From: Alphaproteobacteria bacterium
GTDB taxonomy: Bacteria > Pseudomonadota > Alphaproteobacteria > Reyranellales > Reyranellaceae
Assembly (NCBI GenBank): GCA_019635875.1
Contig: JAHBYP010000007.1
Location: 62,001 to 126,000, forward strand
Length of the DNA: 64,000 nucleotides
Direction of reading: 5' to 3'
In this document: positions 43,561-50,444 of the stretch, piece after piece
Position numbering within the stretch: position 1 is the first letter of the stretch
Layout of the letters: every line of letters begins with the position of its first letter
Notes under the pieces: generated by a model
Told to the model about the DNA's origin: nothing
Databases searched by the model: none
Seen by the model: only the letters and a program-made list of their open reading frames with translations
Position numbers and translations under genes: made by a program

Positions 43561-44520
43561 TCATGCGTACTTCGACACCAGCGGCGTGATGGCGAACTGG
43601 TAGGACGTCGCCAGCGTGTCGAGCAGGGCGTCGTAGTCGCCGAACTTCTTGCGATTGACCGCGCGGGCCAGCTGGAACTGCAGTGCCTTGCAGGCGGCCG
43701 ACACGGTCTGGCAGGCCGAGATCGCGCCGGCGAGGTCCTTCTGCCCGTTCTCGGCGAGCCAGCGCAGATAGCTGCCCAGCATCTCGAAATTGGCGCCGAG
43801 CTGGCGCGGCACGTTGAAGGCGTACTGATGGAAATAGTCCATCGAACGCGTCGCCAGCCATTCGATGTGCGTCGGGAACTCGGCGCGGAAGGCGGCGATG
43901 GGATCGGCCGGGCGGCGGCGCAGATGGGTGCCGAGCAGCGCCAGCGAGCGGTCGACCAGGGCGCGGCCGGCGAAGGGCGGGCTCTCGCGCTTCACGAACT
44001 CGCAATAGGGAAAGAGGATCTCGGGCGCGCGACGGAACACGCCGTCGAAATCGGCGCCCTCCAGCCGGTGGAAGGCGGTGTTGTGGAAGTAGCCCAGCCG
44101 CTTGCCCGCGATGTCGATGTCGATCGCCGCCACCGTCGTCTTGGTGTGGGCACGGCCGTAGGAGGTGCCCTTGGTGTCGGGCAGATGGAAGGCGTCGACC
44201 TCGACCAGCACCATGCGGCCGCGGCCGAGCTGCTGCTCGATATGGCCCTCGACGGTGTCGAAGATCGCCAGCTCCTGCACCGCCAGGCCGAACAGCGCGC
44301 GCAGATCCTCGGGCGGAAACTTGAAGAAGGTGAAGTGATCGCCCTCGAAGTCCTGCGCCACGGTGAAGGGCAGCGCCGCCAACGGCTCCAGCCCGAGCGC
44401 GTGCAGCGCCTCGACCCAGACGTCGATGTAGCAATTGGTCTCGACCCAGTCGCGGTCCGGCGCGTGCAGGCTGTGGGGCACCCAGGTCGCGGGATTGAGG
44501 TCGAGCAGCCGCGCCGCCAT
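43561..44520 (-). CDS. DUF1839 family protein of the aa:CP ligase cluster
   Basis: A 319-residue protein matching DUF1839, found almost only next to amino acid:[carrier protein] ligases. Visible features are NCYIDVWVEALHALGLEPLA, QDFEGDHFTFFKFPPEDLR, VEVDAFHLPDTKGTSYGRAH and TTVAAIDIDIAGKRLGYFHN. It has no signal peptide or membrane helix. Its biochemical role is unknown; the papain/transglutaminase-like order of Cys and His residues makes an acyl- or peptidyl-transfer role conceivable, but that is speculation. It is the last gene of the ACP-dehydrogenase-ligase series, separated from the ligase by a PAL-C repeat. Confidence 0.82.
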   Translation of the reverse strand: MAARLLDLNPATWVPHSLHAPDRDWVETNCYIDVWVEALHALGLEPLAALPFTVAQDFEGDHFTFFKFPPEDLRALFGLAVQELAIFDTVEGHIEQQLGRGRMVLVEVDAFHLPDTKGTSYGRAHTKTTVAAIDIDIAGKRLGYFHNTAFHRLEGADFDGVFRRAPEILFPYCEFVKRESPPFAGRALVDRSLALLGTHLRRRPADPIAAFRAEFPTHIEWLATRSMDYFHQYAFNVPRQLGANFEMLGSYLRWLAENGQKDLAGAISACQTVSAACKALQFQLARAVNRKKFGDYDALLDTLATSYQFAITPLVSKYA

Positions 44521-44555
44521 GGCCCTAGTGCCGATGCCGCGTGGATGGAATCACC

Positions 44556-44624
44556 CTGTCATTCCGAGCGCAGCGAGGAATCTCGCGAAGGCGCCTGGAT
44601 TCCTCGCTGCGCTCGGAATGACAG
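44556..44624. repeat. PAL-C palindromic repeat
   Basis: Both arms are the ATTCC/GGAATC variant (CTGTCATTCCGAGCGCAGCG), loop about 13 nt. It lies within the aa:CP ligase gene set between ligase and DUF1839. Confidence 0.93.
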
Positions 44625-44649
44625 CGGAGATACATGATCGGCCTCCGCT

Positions 44650-45564
44650 CTAGGTCCAGAGCGCGCGGCGGACGGCGTCGGGCCAGGCCCTGGTGTCGAG
44701 GCCGTGATGGCGCAGCAGCGCCAGCGCGATGCGCTCCAGGCCGAAGCCGACGCAGGCGGTGTGCGCGGTCGAGCCGTCGGCGAGGCTCAGCCCGAAGGCG
44801 TGGCCGAGGTGGTCCTGGTGGTAGTTGAAGCTGACGCAGGCCGTGGGCTTCTCGGTGCTGGTGATCGGCACCAGGAGCTCGAACTTCAGCGCCTGGTCGC
44901 GTTGGTTGGCCGCCAGCATGCGCCCGGCGCGGCCGAAGAACGGATCGTTGGCGACGTCGATGTCGAGCGGCACGCCCATCGATTCCATGATGGCGCGGCC
45001 GCGCTTGAGCCAGCGCTCGCGGAACTCCAGCACCTGCGCCGGCGTGCCGATGCGCACATGCTCGCGCTGGCGGAAGAGCTGCAGGCGCGCCGGATCGAGC
45101 GAGGGCTCGTGGCGGAAGCACCAGGACTGCACGTCGAGCAGCACGCCCTCGGCCGGCAGCGGGCCGCGCCGGGCGACGATCGGGTAGCCGGGGTAGCAGG
45201 CGGCCGGGGTGAAGGCGAGGCCGGTGACCTTCTGGCCCCCGGTCCAGTCGGCGCCGCCGTCGAGCGCGGCGATCAGCGCGGCGTGCTCGCGATCGCCGCC
45301 GTCGAAGGAATGGATGGTGCCGGCAAGCTGCGGGAAGCTGCGCAGATAGCCGCTGCGCTCCAGCGTGCCGCGCGTCATGCCGGGCGGAAAACGCAGCACC
45401 TCGGGCCCGTCGCCCGCGCCGGTGCGGGTGATGAGCGCGCTGAAGCGCTCGACGATCTCCTCGAAGGCGCCGGACTGCGCGTACAGGCCGTCGACCTCGG
45501 TGGCGTGCAGCAGGCCGGCCGCGACCAGCTCGTTGCGGAACGCGATCTGCGCCTCGCTGCTCAC
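44650..45564 (-). CDS. Amino acid:[carrier protein] ligase (class II synthetase-like)
   Basis: A 304-residue homologue of the catalytic core of atypical seryl-tRNA synthetase with no tRNA-binding domain, as in Bradyrhizobium Bll0957. It activates a small amino acid (Gly or Ala in studied members) with ATP and loads it on the phosphopantetheine of a carrier protein. Class II motif 2 is seen in CFRHEPSLDPARLQLFRQRE and motif 3 in GFGLERIALALL. Cysteines in SWCFRHEP and TACVGFG fit the zinc ligands. The start is GTG 45564, overlapping the upstream dehydrogenase stop by 4 bp (GTGA). Which amino acid it uses cannot be read here. Confidence 0.88.
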   Translation of the reverse strand: MSSEAQIAFRNELVAAGLLHATEVDGLYAQSGAFEEIVERFSALITRTGAGDGPEVLRFPPGMTRGTLERSGYLRSFPQLAGTIHSFDGGDREHAALIAALDGGADWTGGQKVTGLAFTPAACYPGYPIVARRGPLPAEGVLLDVQSWCFRHEPSLDPARLQLFRQREHVRIGTPAQVLEFRERWLKRGRAIMESMGVPLDIDVANDPFFGRAGRMLAANQRDQALKFELLVPITSTEKPTACVSFNYHQDHLGHAFGLSLADGSTAHTACVGFGLERIALALLRHHGLDTRAWPDAVRRALWT

Positions 45565-46721
45565 GCGAACAGCTCCGGCTCGTCCTTCAGCGCCAGCAGC
45601 AGGCCGGCGCTGTTGGCGAGGATGCGGTCGTTGTTGATCATCACGGCGGCAGAATGCGCATCGCGCAGATGGCGCGCAACGCTGTAGGGCCCGTCGTTGC
45701 GGTAGCCGGCCAGGCCGCAGACCAGCAGCGCGTGGTTGATCACCTGCGTCGCCATCTGTGCCGAGCCGGTCTTGACGTTGTTCATCTCGACGGCGAAGGC
45801 CAGCGCCGTCAGCGTCTCGGCCTGCTCCATGGCGCGCTGGTAGTCGCGCGTCGCGGCGACGACGTTGGCGCGCATGAACTGCAGCAGGTTCACCGTCTCG
45901 GCCAGCCGCACCGCGCCCGACGGCGTGGTGCCCGGCTTGCGCCGCGCCTCGGCGCGGATGAAGGCGCGGGCGCGCGACACCGCGTCGGTGGCGATGCCGA
46001 GCCAGACGCCGGCCCAGGTCAGGTGCGTGGTCGGCAGCATGGTCTGCGCCGAGATCTCGGCATAGGGCGTCGGCAGCACCTGCGCGACCTCGCCCGACGC
46101 GCGCAGCACGAAGCCGTCGCTGCAGGTGCCGCGCATGCCCAGCGTGTCCCAGCCCGCGGTGCGCTCCAGCGTGTAGTCGGCCTTGAGCACGGCCACGATC
46201 GACTGGTCGGAGGCCGGCGCGTCCGGCGCGCGCCGCGCGGTCACCAGGATCGCGTCGGCATCGGCGCCGTAGGAAATGACGCTGGCGTTCTTCTCCAGGC
46301 GGAAGCGATCGCCGTCGCGCTCGACGGCGCAGACGCTGCTGCGCACGTCGCCGCCGACGCCGGCTTCCGTGGTCGCCGAGGCCAGCAGCAGCTGCTCGCC
46401 GGTCAGGCGCCGCAGCATCGTGCGGTGCCAGGCGCTCTCCTGTCCGTGGCGCACGATGCAGGCGACCTGGATCTGATGCATGGCGAAGATCATCGCCGTC
46501 GACGGGCAATGCTGGCCCAGCGCATGGCACAGCGCCACGATCTCGGCGATCGAGGCGCCCTCGCCGCCGAACTCGCGCGGCACCATCACGCCCAGCAGTC
46601 TGGCCTGCTTCAGGGCGTCGAAGGCCTCGCGCGGGAAGCGGGCATCGCGATCGACGCTGTCGGCGTGCCGCGCGGCGACCTCGGACCCTACCTGGCGGGC
46701 GCGCGCGAGCAGTGACGTCAT
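45561..46721 (-). CDS. Acyl-CoA dehydrogenase-like flavoprotein of the aa:CP ligase operon
   Basis: A 386-residue flavin dehydrogenase fold. Features are LLGVMVPREFGGEGASIAEI, LLLASATTEAGVGGDVRSS (the loop normally reading SEPxxGSD) and DTLGMRGTCSDGFVL. The C-terminal domain has INHALLVCGLAGYRNDGPYS, but the usual YEG Glu is not visible. Being overlapped by the carrier protein on one side and by the ligase on the other, it probably oxidises an aminoacyl group on the carrier protein, as prolyl-carrier dehydrogenases do. That is inference. Confidence 0.85.
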   Translation of the reverse strand: MTSLLARARQVGSEVAARHADSVDRDARFPREAFDALKQARLLGVMVPREFGGEGASIAEIVALCHALGQHCPSTAMIFAMHQIQVACIVRHGQESAWHRTMLRRLTGEQLLLASATTEAGVGGDVRSSVCAVERDGDRFRLEKNASVISYGADADAILVTARRAPDAPASDQSIVAVLKADYTLERTAGWDTLGMRGTCSDGFVLRASGEVAQVLPTPYAEISAQTMLPTTHLTWAGVWLGIATDAVSRARAFIRAEARRKPGTTPSGAVRLAETVNLLQFMRANVVAATRDYQRAMEQAETLTALAFAVEMNNVKTGSAQMATQVINHALLVCGLAGYRNDGPYSVARHLRDAHSAAVMINNDRILANSAGLLLALKDEPELFA

Positions 46722-46990
46722 GCCGCCTTCTTGCTGGCCAGCAGCTCCGTCACCGCGGCGCTGATGGCGTCGATGCTCTCGAAGGTGCGCCGCCGCAGCA
46801 GGCGGTCGGGAAACTCGACGTCGAAACGTTCCTCGAGGCCCAGCATCAGATTGACCGTGGCGTGCGAGGTCAGCCCCGCCGCGTAGAGATCATCGCCGTC
46901 CTTGAGTGATGTGGCATCCACCGGCAGCGTGCCGCCCTCGTTGAGGACAAGACGAATTTGGTGGCCGAGCTCGCTGGTGGTCACTTGCAT
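46718..46990 (-). CDS. Carrier protein (phosphopantetheine) for the aa:CP ligase
   Basis: A 90-residue acyl/aminoacyl carrier protein. The phosphopantetheine Ser lies in LYAAGLTSHATVNLML, and the TSHA form is typical of carrier proteins served by aa:CP ligases and differs from the DSL of fatty-acid ACP. Helix 4 is RRTFESIDAISAAVTELL. The gene opens the operon, with AGAGG a few nt before ATG 46990 and an AT-rich leader upstream. Its stop overlaps the flavoprotein start by 4 bp. The loaded amino acid would stay on this arm for the dehydrogenase and DUF1839 protein. Confidence 0.9.
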   Translation of the reverse strand: MQVTTSELGHQIRLVLNEGGTLPVDATSLKDGDDLYAAGLTSHATVNLMLGLEERFDVEFPDRLLRRRTFESIDAISAAVTELLASKKAA

Positions 46991-47103
46991 TACCTCTGAA
47001 AATTAATTTCTGAATATCCCCTTAATGGGCTGATATTACTCAATTTACGTGCTGAGTGCAACGTCCATGCAGGCCCTCGTCAGACTGCTGACAGGATCGG
47101 GCG
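46991..47103 (-). promoter_or_regulatory. AT-rich promoter region of the carrier-protein operon
   Basis: This 113-bp gap is distinctly AT-rich (AATTAATTTC, AATATCC, TGATATTACTCAATTTACG) against a GC-rich background, and both flanking genes are on the minus strand. It is the likely promoter of the carrier-protein operon. I do not assign -35/-10 boxes firmly. Confidence 0.55.
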
Positions 47104-48549
47104 TCAGGTCGGCGGCACCGTGCCCGGCCGTGGATCGATCGGCAAGAGCAGGCTGAGCCCGCTCAGCTGCTCGAAAACCGCCGCCGTATGCAGCGCCAGC
47201 GCCTCCTGGCGGGCGGGCGCCACGATCTGCAGGCCGACCGGCCGGCCGAAGGCGTCGAAGCCGCAGGGCACCGAGACCGCCGGGCAGGAGGTCAGCGTGA
47301 TGGCCGAGGTCAGCGCGCTGCCGGCGATGTAGTTGGTGAGCTTCACCCCGTCGATCACGTCGCGCGCCCTGAGCGTCACGTCCCAGGCCGGGGTGGCGGC
47401 GCCGGGCGTGACCAGCACGTCGTACCTGGTGAAGAACTCGGCGAAGCGGCGATAGAGCGCGGCGCGCTCGCGGTCGGCGCGGGCGAGCGCGCTGGGCGAT
47501 TGCTGCAGGGCGCGCTCGGTGTTCCAGATGATGTCGGGCTTCAGCAGGTCGCGATGGGTCTGCAATTGCAGCTCGCGGTCGACCAGGAAGACCTGAGAGC
47601 GCAGCGCCAGGAACGTCTCGTCGACCGGACCGAGCTCGGGGAAGGCCTCCTCGACGATGCAGCCGGCCTGCTCGAAGCGGCGCACCTCGCGGGCGCAGAT
47701 CTCGCGGGTCTCGCGGTCGACCGGCAGCGTGCCGCCGTAATTGGCGGTAAAGCCGATGCGCAGCTTGCGCGCCGGCGCCTTCACGGCCTCGGCGAACGGC
47801 ACCGCCGGCGCGTCGAAGGTCAGCGGATCGAGCGGGCAATGACCCGCCATGGTGTCGAGGAACAGCGCCAGGTCGGGGATGTTGCGCGCCATCGGCCCCT
47901 GCACCGACATCGGCGAGAACAGGTTGTTGCTGGTGCCGCGCGTCACGCGGCCGGGCGAGGGGCGGATGCCGACGACCGAGCACAAGGTCGCCGGACCGCG
48001 CAGCGAGCCGCCATGGTCCGAACCCTGCGCCAGCCAGACCTCGCCGGTGGCCAGCGCCACGGCGCCGCCGCCGGTCGAGCCGCCGCAGGTCAGCGACGTG
48101 TTCCAGGGATTGAGCGTGCGGCCGAAGACCTCGTTGAAGGTGTTGCCGCCGGCGCCGAACTCCGGTGTGTTCGACTTGGCGATCACCACGCCGCCCTTGC
48201 GCTCGATGCGCTCGACCAGCGGGTGCGATCGCTCGGGCACGTGGTCCTTGAAGATCGGCGAGCCGTAGGTCGTGCGCACGCCCGAGACATCGGCGAGGTC
48301 CTTGATCGCCACCGGCAGGCCAGCGAGCCAGCCGGCCTCGCCTTCGGCGACGCGGCCGCGGCCGGCCATCAGCTTCTTGGCGTGATCGCGGGCGCGATCG
48401 AGGCACAGCGTCGGCAGCGCGTTCACGTCGCTCTCGACCTCGCCGATGCGCTGCTCGGCGGCATCGATCAGCTCGAGCGGCGAGACCTCGCCTTTCTTCA
48501 GCAGCCCCACCGCCTCGGTGGCGGACAATCGGACGAGATCGCTGGCCAT
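47104..48549 (-). CDS. Amidase-signature family amidase
   Basis: A 481-residue amidase with the full Ser-cisSer-Lys triad: Lys in PVAIKDLADVSG, cis-Ser in TCGGSTGGGAVAL and nucleophile Ser in GSDHGGSLRGPA. It cleaves a carboxamide or related C-N bond; the substrate is unknown. The C-terminal part has TSCPAVSVPCGFDAFGRPVG, typical of the family. ATG 48549 is taken as start; the open frame upstream runs through a PAL-C repeat. It stands downstream of no clear operon partner. Confidence 0.9.
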   Translation of the reverse strand: MASDLVRLSATEAVGLLKKGEVSPLELIDAAEQRIGEVESDVNALPTLCLDRARDHAKKLMAGRGRVAEGEAGWLAGLPVAIKDLADVSGVRTTYGSPIFKDHVPERSHPLVERIERKGGVVIAKSNTPEFGAGGNTFNEVFGRTLNPWNTSLTCGGSTGGGAVALATGEVWLAQGSDHGGSLRGPATLCSVVGIRPSPGRVTRGTSNNLFSPMSVQGPMARNIPDLALFLDTMAGHCPLDPLTFDAPAVPFAEAVKAPARKLRIGFTANYGGTLPVDRETREICAREVRRFEQAGCIVEEAFPELGPVDETFLALRSQVFLVDRELQLQTHRDLLKPDIIWNTERALQQSPSALARADRERAALYRRFAEFFTRYDVLVTPGAATPAWDVTLRARDVIDGVKLTNYIAGSALTSAITLTSCPAVSVPCGFDAFGRPVGLQIVAPARQEALALHTAAVFEQLSGLSLLLPIDPRPGTVPPT

Positions 48550-48572
48550 CGCGAACACTCCCTGAACCCGGG

Positions 48573-48640
48573 TGTCATCGCGAGCGCAGCGAGGGATCTT
48601 TCGTCGGCGGAAAGATCCCTCGCTGCGCTCGGGATGACAG
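48573..48640. repeat. PAL-C palindromic repeat
   Basis: Arms TGTCATCGCGAGCGCAGCGA / TCGCTGCGCTCGGGATGACA, one changed position in the left arm, between divergent genes. Confidence 0.9.
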
Positions 48641-48747
48641 GTTTCATTCAACCCGCCTGCAATGCGCCCTAGCAAGACCTGATGTGGTCACGCGAGGTTC
48701 GCAATGCTAAGCCGGCGGGGAAACGCTACGGGGAATCGGAGACGTCC

Positions 48748-49272
48748 ATGGCCATCTACAAGCTCGGCGAGCACGCGCCCAATATCCATCCCACCGCCTG
48801 GGTGGCGCCGGAGGCGACGGTGATCGGCAAGGTGACCCTGGCCGAGGGCGCCAGCGTCTGGCCGGGCGCCGTGCTGCGCGGCGACAACGAGCCGATCACC
48901 ATCGGCAAGGGCAGCAACGTGCAGGAGAGCGCCATCCTGCACACCGATCCGGGCTGCCCGCTGATCGTCGGCGAGGACGTCACCATCGGCCACCAGGCGA
49001 TGCTGCATGGCTGCATCGTGCACGACGGCGCGCTGATCGGCATCCAGGCGGTGGTGCTGAACAAGGCGGTGATCGGCGCGCGCAGCCTGGTGGGCGCCGG
49101 CGCCGTGGTCACCGAAGGCAAGGAGTTTCCGGGCGGCGTGCTGATTCTCGGCGCTCCGGCCAAGGTGGCGCGCGAGCTTTCCGAGGACAACGCCAACCGC
49201 CTGCGCATGAGCGCGCTGAGCTACGCCAAGCGCCAGGTGCAGTTCAGGGAGACGATGGTGCGGATCGGCTGA
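48748..49272 (+). CDS. Gamma-carbonic anhydrase family protein
   Basis: A 174-residue left-handed beta-helix protein with hexapeptide repeats (HPTAWVAPEATVIGKVTLAEGASVWPGAVLRGD). The metal-site histidines appear in SAILHTDP and TIGHQAMLHGC. Gamma carbonic anhydrase homologues interconvert CO2 and bicarbonate or act as acyl/metal-binding scaffolds; many bacterial copies are of uncertain activity. The gene lies beside the formate dehydrogenase operon, which releases CO2, but the two converge and are separated by a PAL-D repeat. Confidence 0.9.
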   Translation: MAIYKLGEHAPNIHPTAWVAPEATVIGKVTLAEGASVWPGAVLRGDNEPITIGKGSNVQESAILHTDPGCPLIVGEDVTIGHQAMLHGCIVHDGALIGIQAVVLNKAVIGARSLVGAGAVVTEGKEFPGGVLILGAPAKVARELSEDNANRLRMSALSYAKRQVQFRETMVRIG

Positions 49273-49283
49273 GGTCTTTCATT

Positions 49284-49408
49284 CTCCCTCTCCCCGCCTG
49301 CGGGGAGAGGGTCGGGGTGAGGGGTAGATTCAGGTTGCGCACGGCAGTCGTGCGTCACATGCCACAGCCCCTCACCCCAACCCTCTCCCCGCAGGCGGGG
49401 AGAGGGAG
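49284..49408. repeat. PAL-D palindromic repeat
   Basis: Outer hairpins (arm CTCCCTCTCCCC), inner arms TCGGGGTGAGGGG / CCCCTCACCCCAA and a loop of about 35 nt. It abuts the fdsD stop directly. Confidence 0.93.
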
Positions 49409-49624
49409 TTAAGAGGCTTCCTTCAAGCTTCCCACCGCCTGCCGCACGATCGGATCGAGGCCGACGCCGCCGGACTCGTAGTGCACGACGATGGCCTTGC
49501 GCATCCGCGGATCCCAGAACTTGCGCAGATGCGTGGCGACGCTTTGCGCGGCCTGCGCCTCGCCCTCGTGGGCGAAGAACTTGCCAATCTGGTTGGCCAT
49601 GTAGATCAGCTTGTCAGGCGACAT
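49409..49624 (-). CDS. fdsD: Formate dehydrogenase delta subunit
   Basis: A 71-residue protein matching FdsD (DKLIYMANQIGKFFAHEGEA, LRKFWDPRMRKAIVVHYESG), the small subunit of soluble NAD-dependent molybdenum formate dehydrogenase, thought to help assemble or stabilise the complex. I start at ATG 49624, which overlaps the fdsC stop by 11 bp; longer in-frame starts lie inside fdsC. Last gene of the fdsGBACD operon. Its stop codon touches the PAL-D repeat. Confidence 0.9.
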   Translation of the reverse strand: MSPDKLIYMANQIGKFFAHEGEAQAAQSVATHLRKFWDPRMRKAIVVHYESGGVGLDPIVRQAVGSLKEAS

Positions 49625-50444
49625 CGGCGATGGGTCCCCTGGCGATGCGACCGGCATGGCTGAAGATTTCGAAGCCGTCCTCGCGCGCCACGGCGATCAG
49701 GGTGATGCCCGCCGCTTCGGCGGCGCGCACCGCCAGCGCCGTGGGCACTGACACCGCCACGACGACGGGCGCGCCGATCGCGGCGGCCTTCTGCACCATC
49801 TCGATCGAGACTCGGCTGGTCAGCAGCAGCAGGCCATTGTCGGGCGACAGCGATTGCCGGGCCAGCGCGCCGGCCAGCTTGTCGACGGCGTTGTGGCGCC
49901 CGACATCCTCGCGCAAGGCGACGAGGCCGGCTTCCGGCTCCCAATAGGCCGCGCCATGCACCGCGCGGGTCTGGCGGTTGATCGTCTGCGCCGAGGGCAG
50001 GGCGGCGATGGCGCGTCGCACATCGTCGGCCGAAAGCCGCAGCCCGCTGCTCACGACACGCGGCGGCCGCATCGCCTCGGCGAGGCTGTCCATGCCGCAC
50101 AGGCCGCAACCGGTGGGCCCGGCGAGGTGGCGCCTGCGATCGTGGAACGCCGCGCCGCGATCCTCGCCGATCCACATGCGCAGCTCGATGCCGTCGCGGC
50201 CAGGCAGGACCGCGAGCTCCTCGATCTCCCGCGGCCGCTCGACGATGCCCTCGGTCAGGCTGAAGCCGACGGCGAAATCCTCAAGGTCGGCCGGCGTCGC
50301 CATCATCACCGCGTGCGTCGTGCGATTGTAGGTGAGCGCGACCGCGGTCTCCTCGGGCAAGACGCGCATGCCCGAGGACGGCTCGCCGCCGGCCCAGGCT
50401 GCGCGCGCCACGCGTTGCACCGGCGGCGGCACGTCGTCGGTCAT
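49614..50444 (-). CDS. fdsC: Formate dehydrogenase accessory sulfurtransferase FdhD/FdsC
   Basis: A 276-residue FdhD-family protein that transfers sulfur from a cysteine desulfurase to the molybdenum cofactor of formate dehydrogenase. The conserved reactive region GPTGCGLCGMDSLAEAM (CxxC) and ALREDVGRHNAVDKLAGAL are present, with LLTSRVSIEMVQKAAAIG later. Its ATG overlaps the fdsA stop by 4 bp. Some homologues are named fdhD. It acts in the cytoplasm. Confidence 0.92.
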   Translation of the reverse strand: MTDDVPPPVQRVARAAWAGGEPSSGMRVLPEETAVALTYNRTTHAVMMATPADLEDFAVGFSLTEGIVERPREIEELAVLPGRDGIELRMWIGEDRGAAFHDRRRHLAGPTGCGLCGMDSLAEAMRPPRVVSSGLRLSADDVRRAIAALPSAQTINRQTRAVHGAAYWEPEAGLVALREDVGRHNAVDKLAGALARQSLSPDNGLLLLTSRVSIEMVQKAAAIGAPVVVAVSVPTALAVRAAEAAGITLIAVAREDGFEIFSHAGRIARGPIADVA

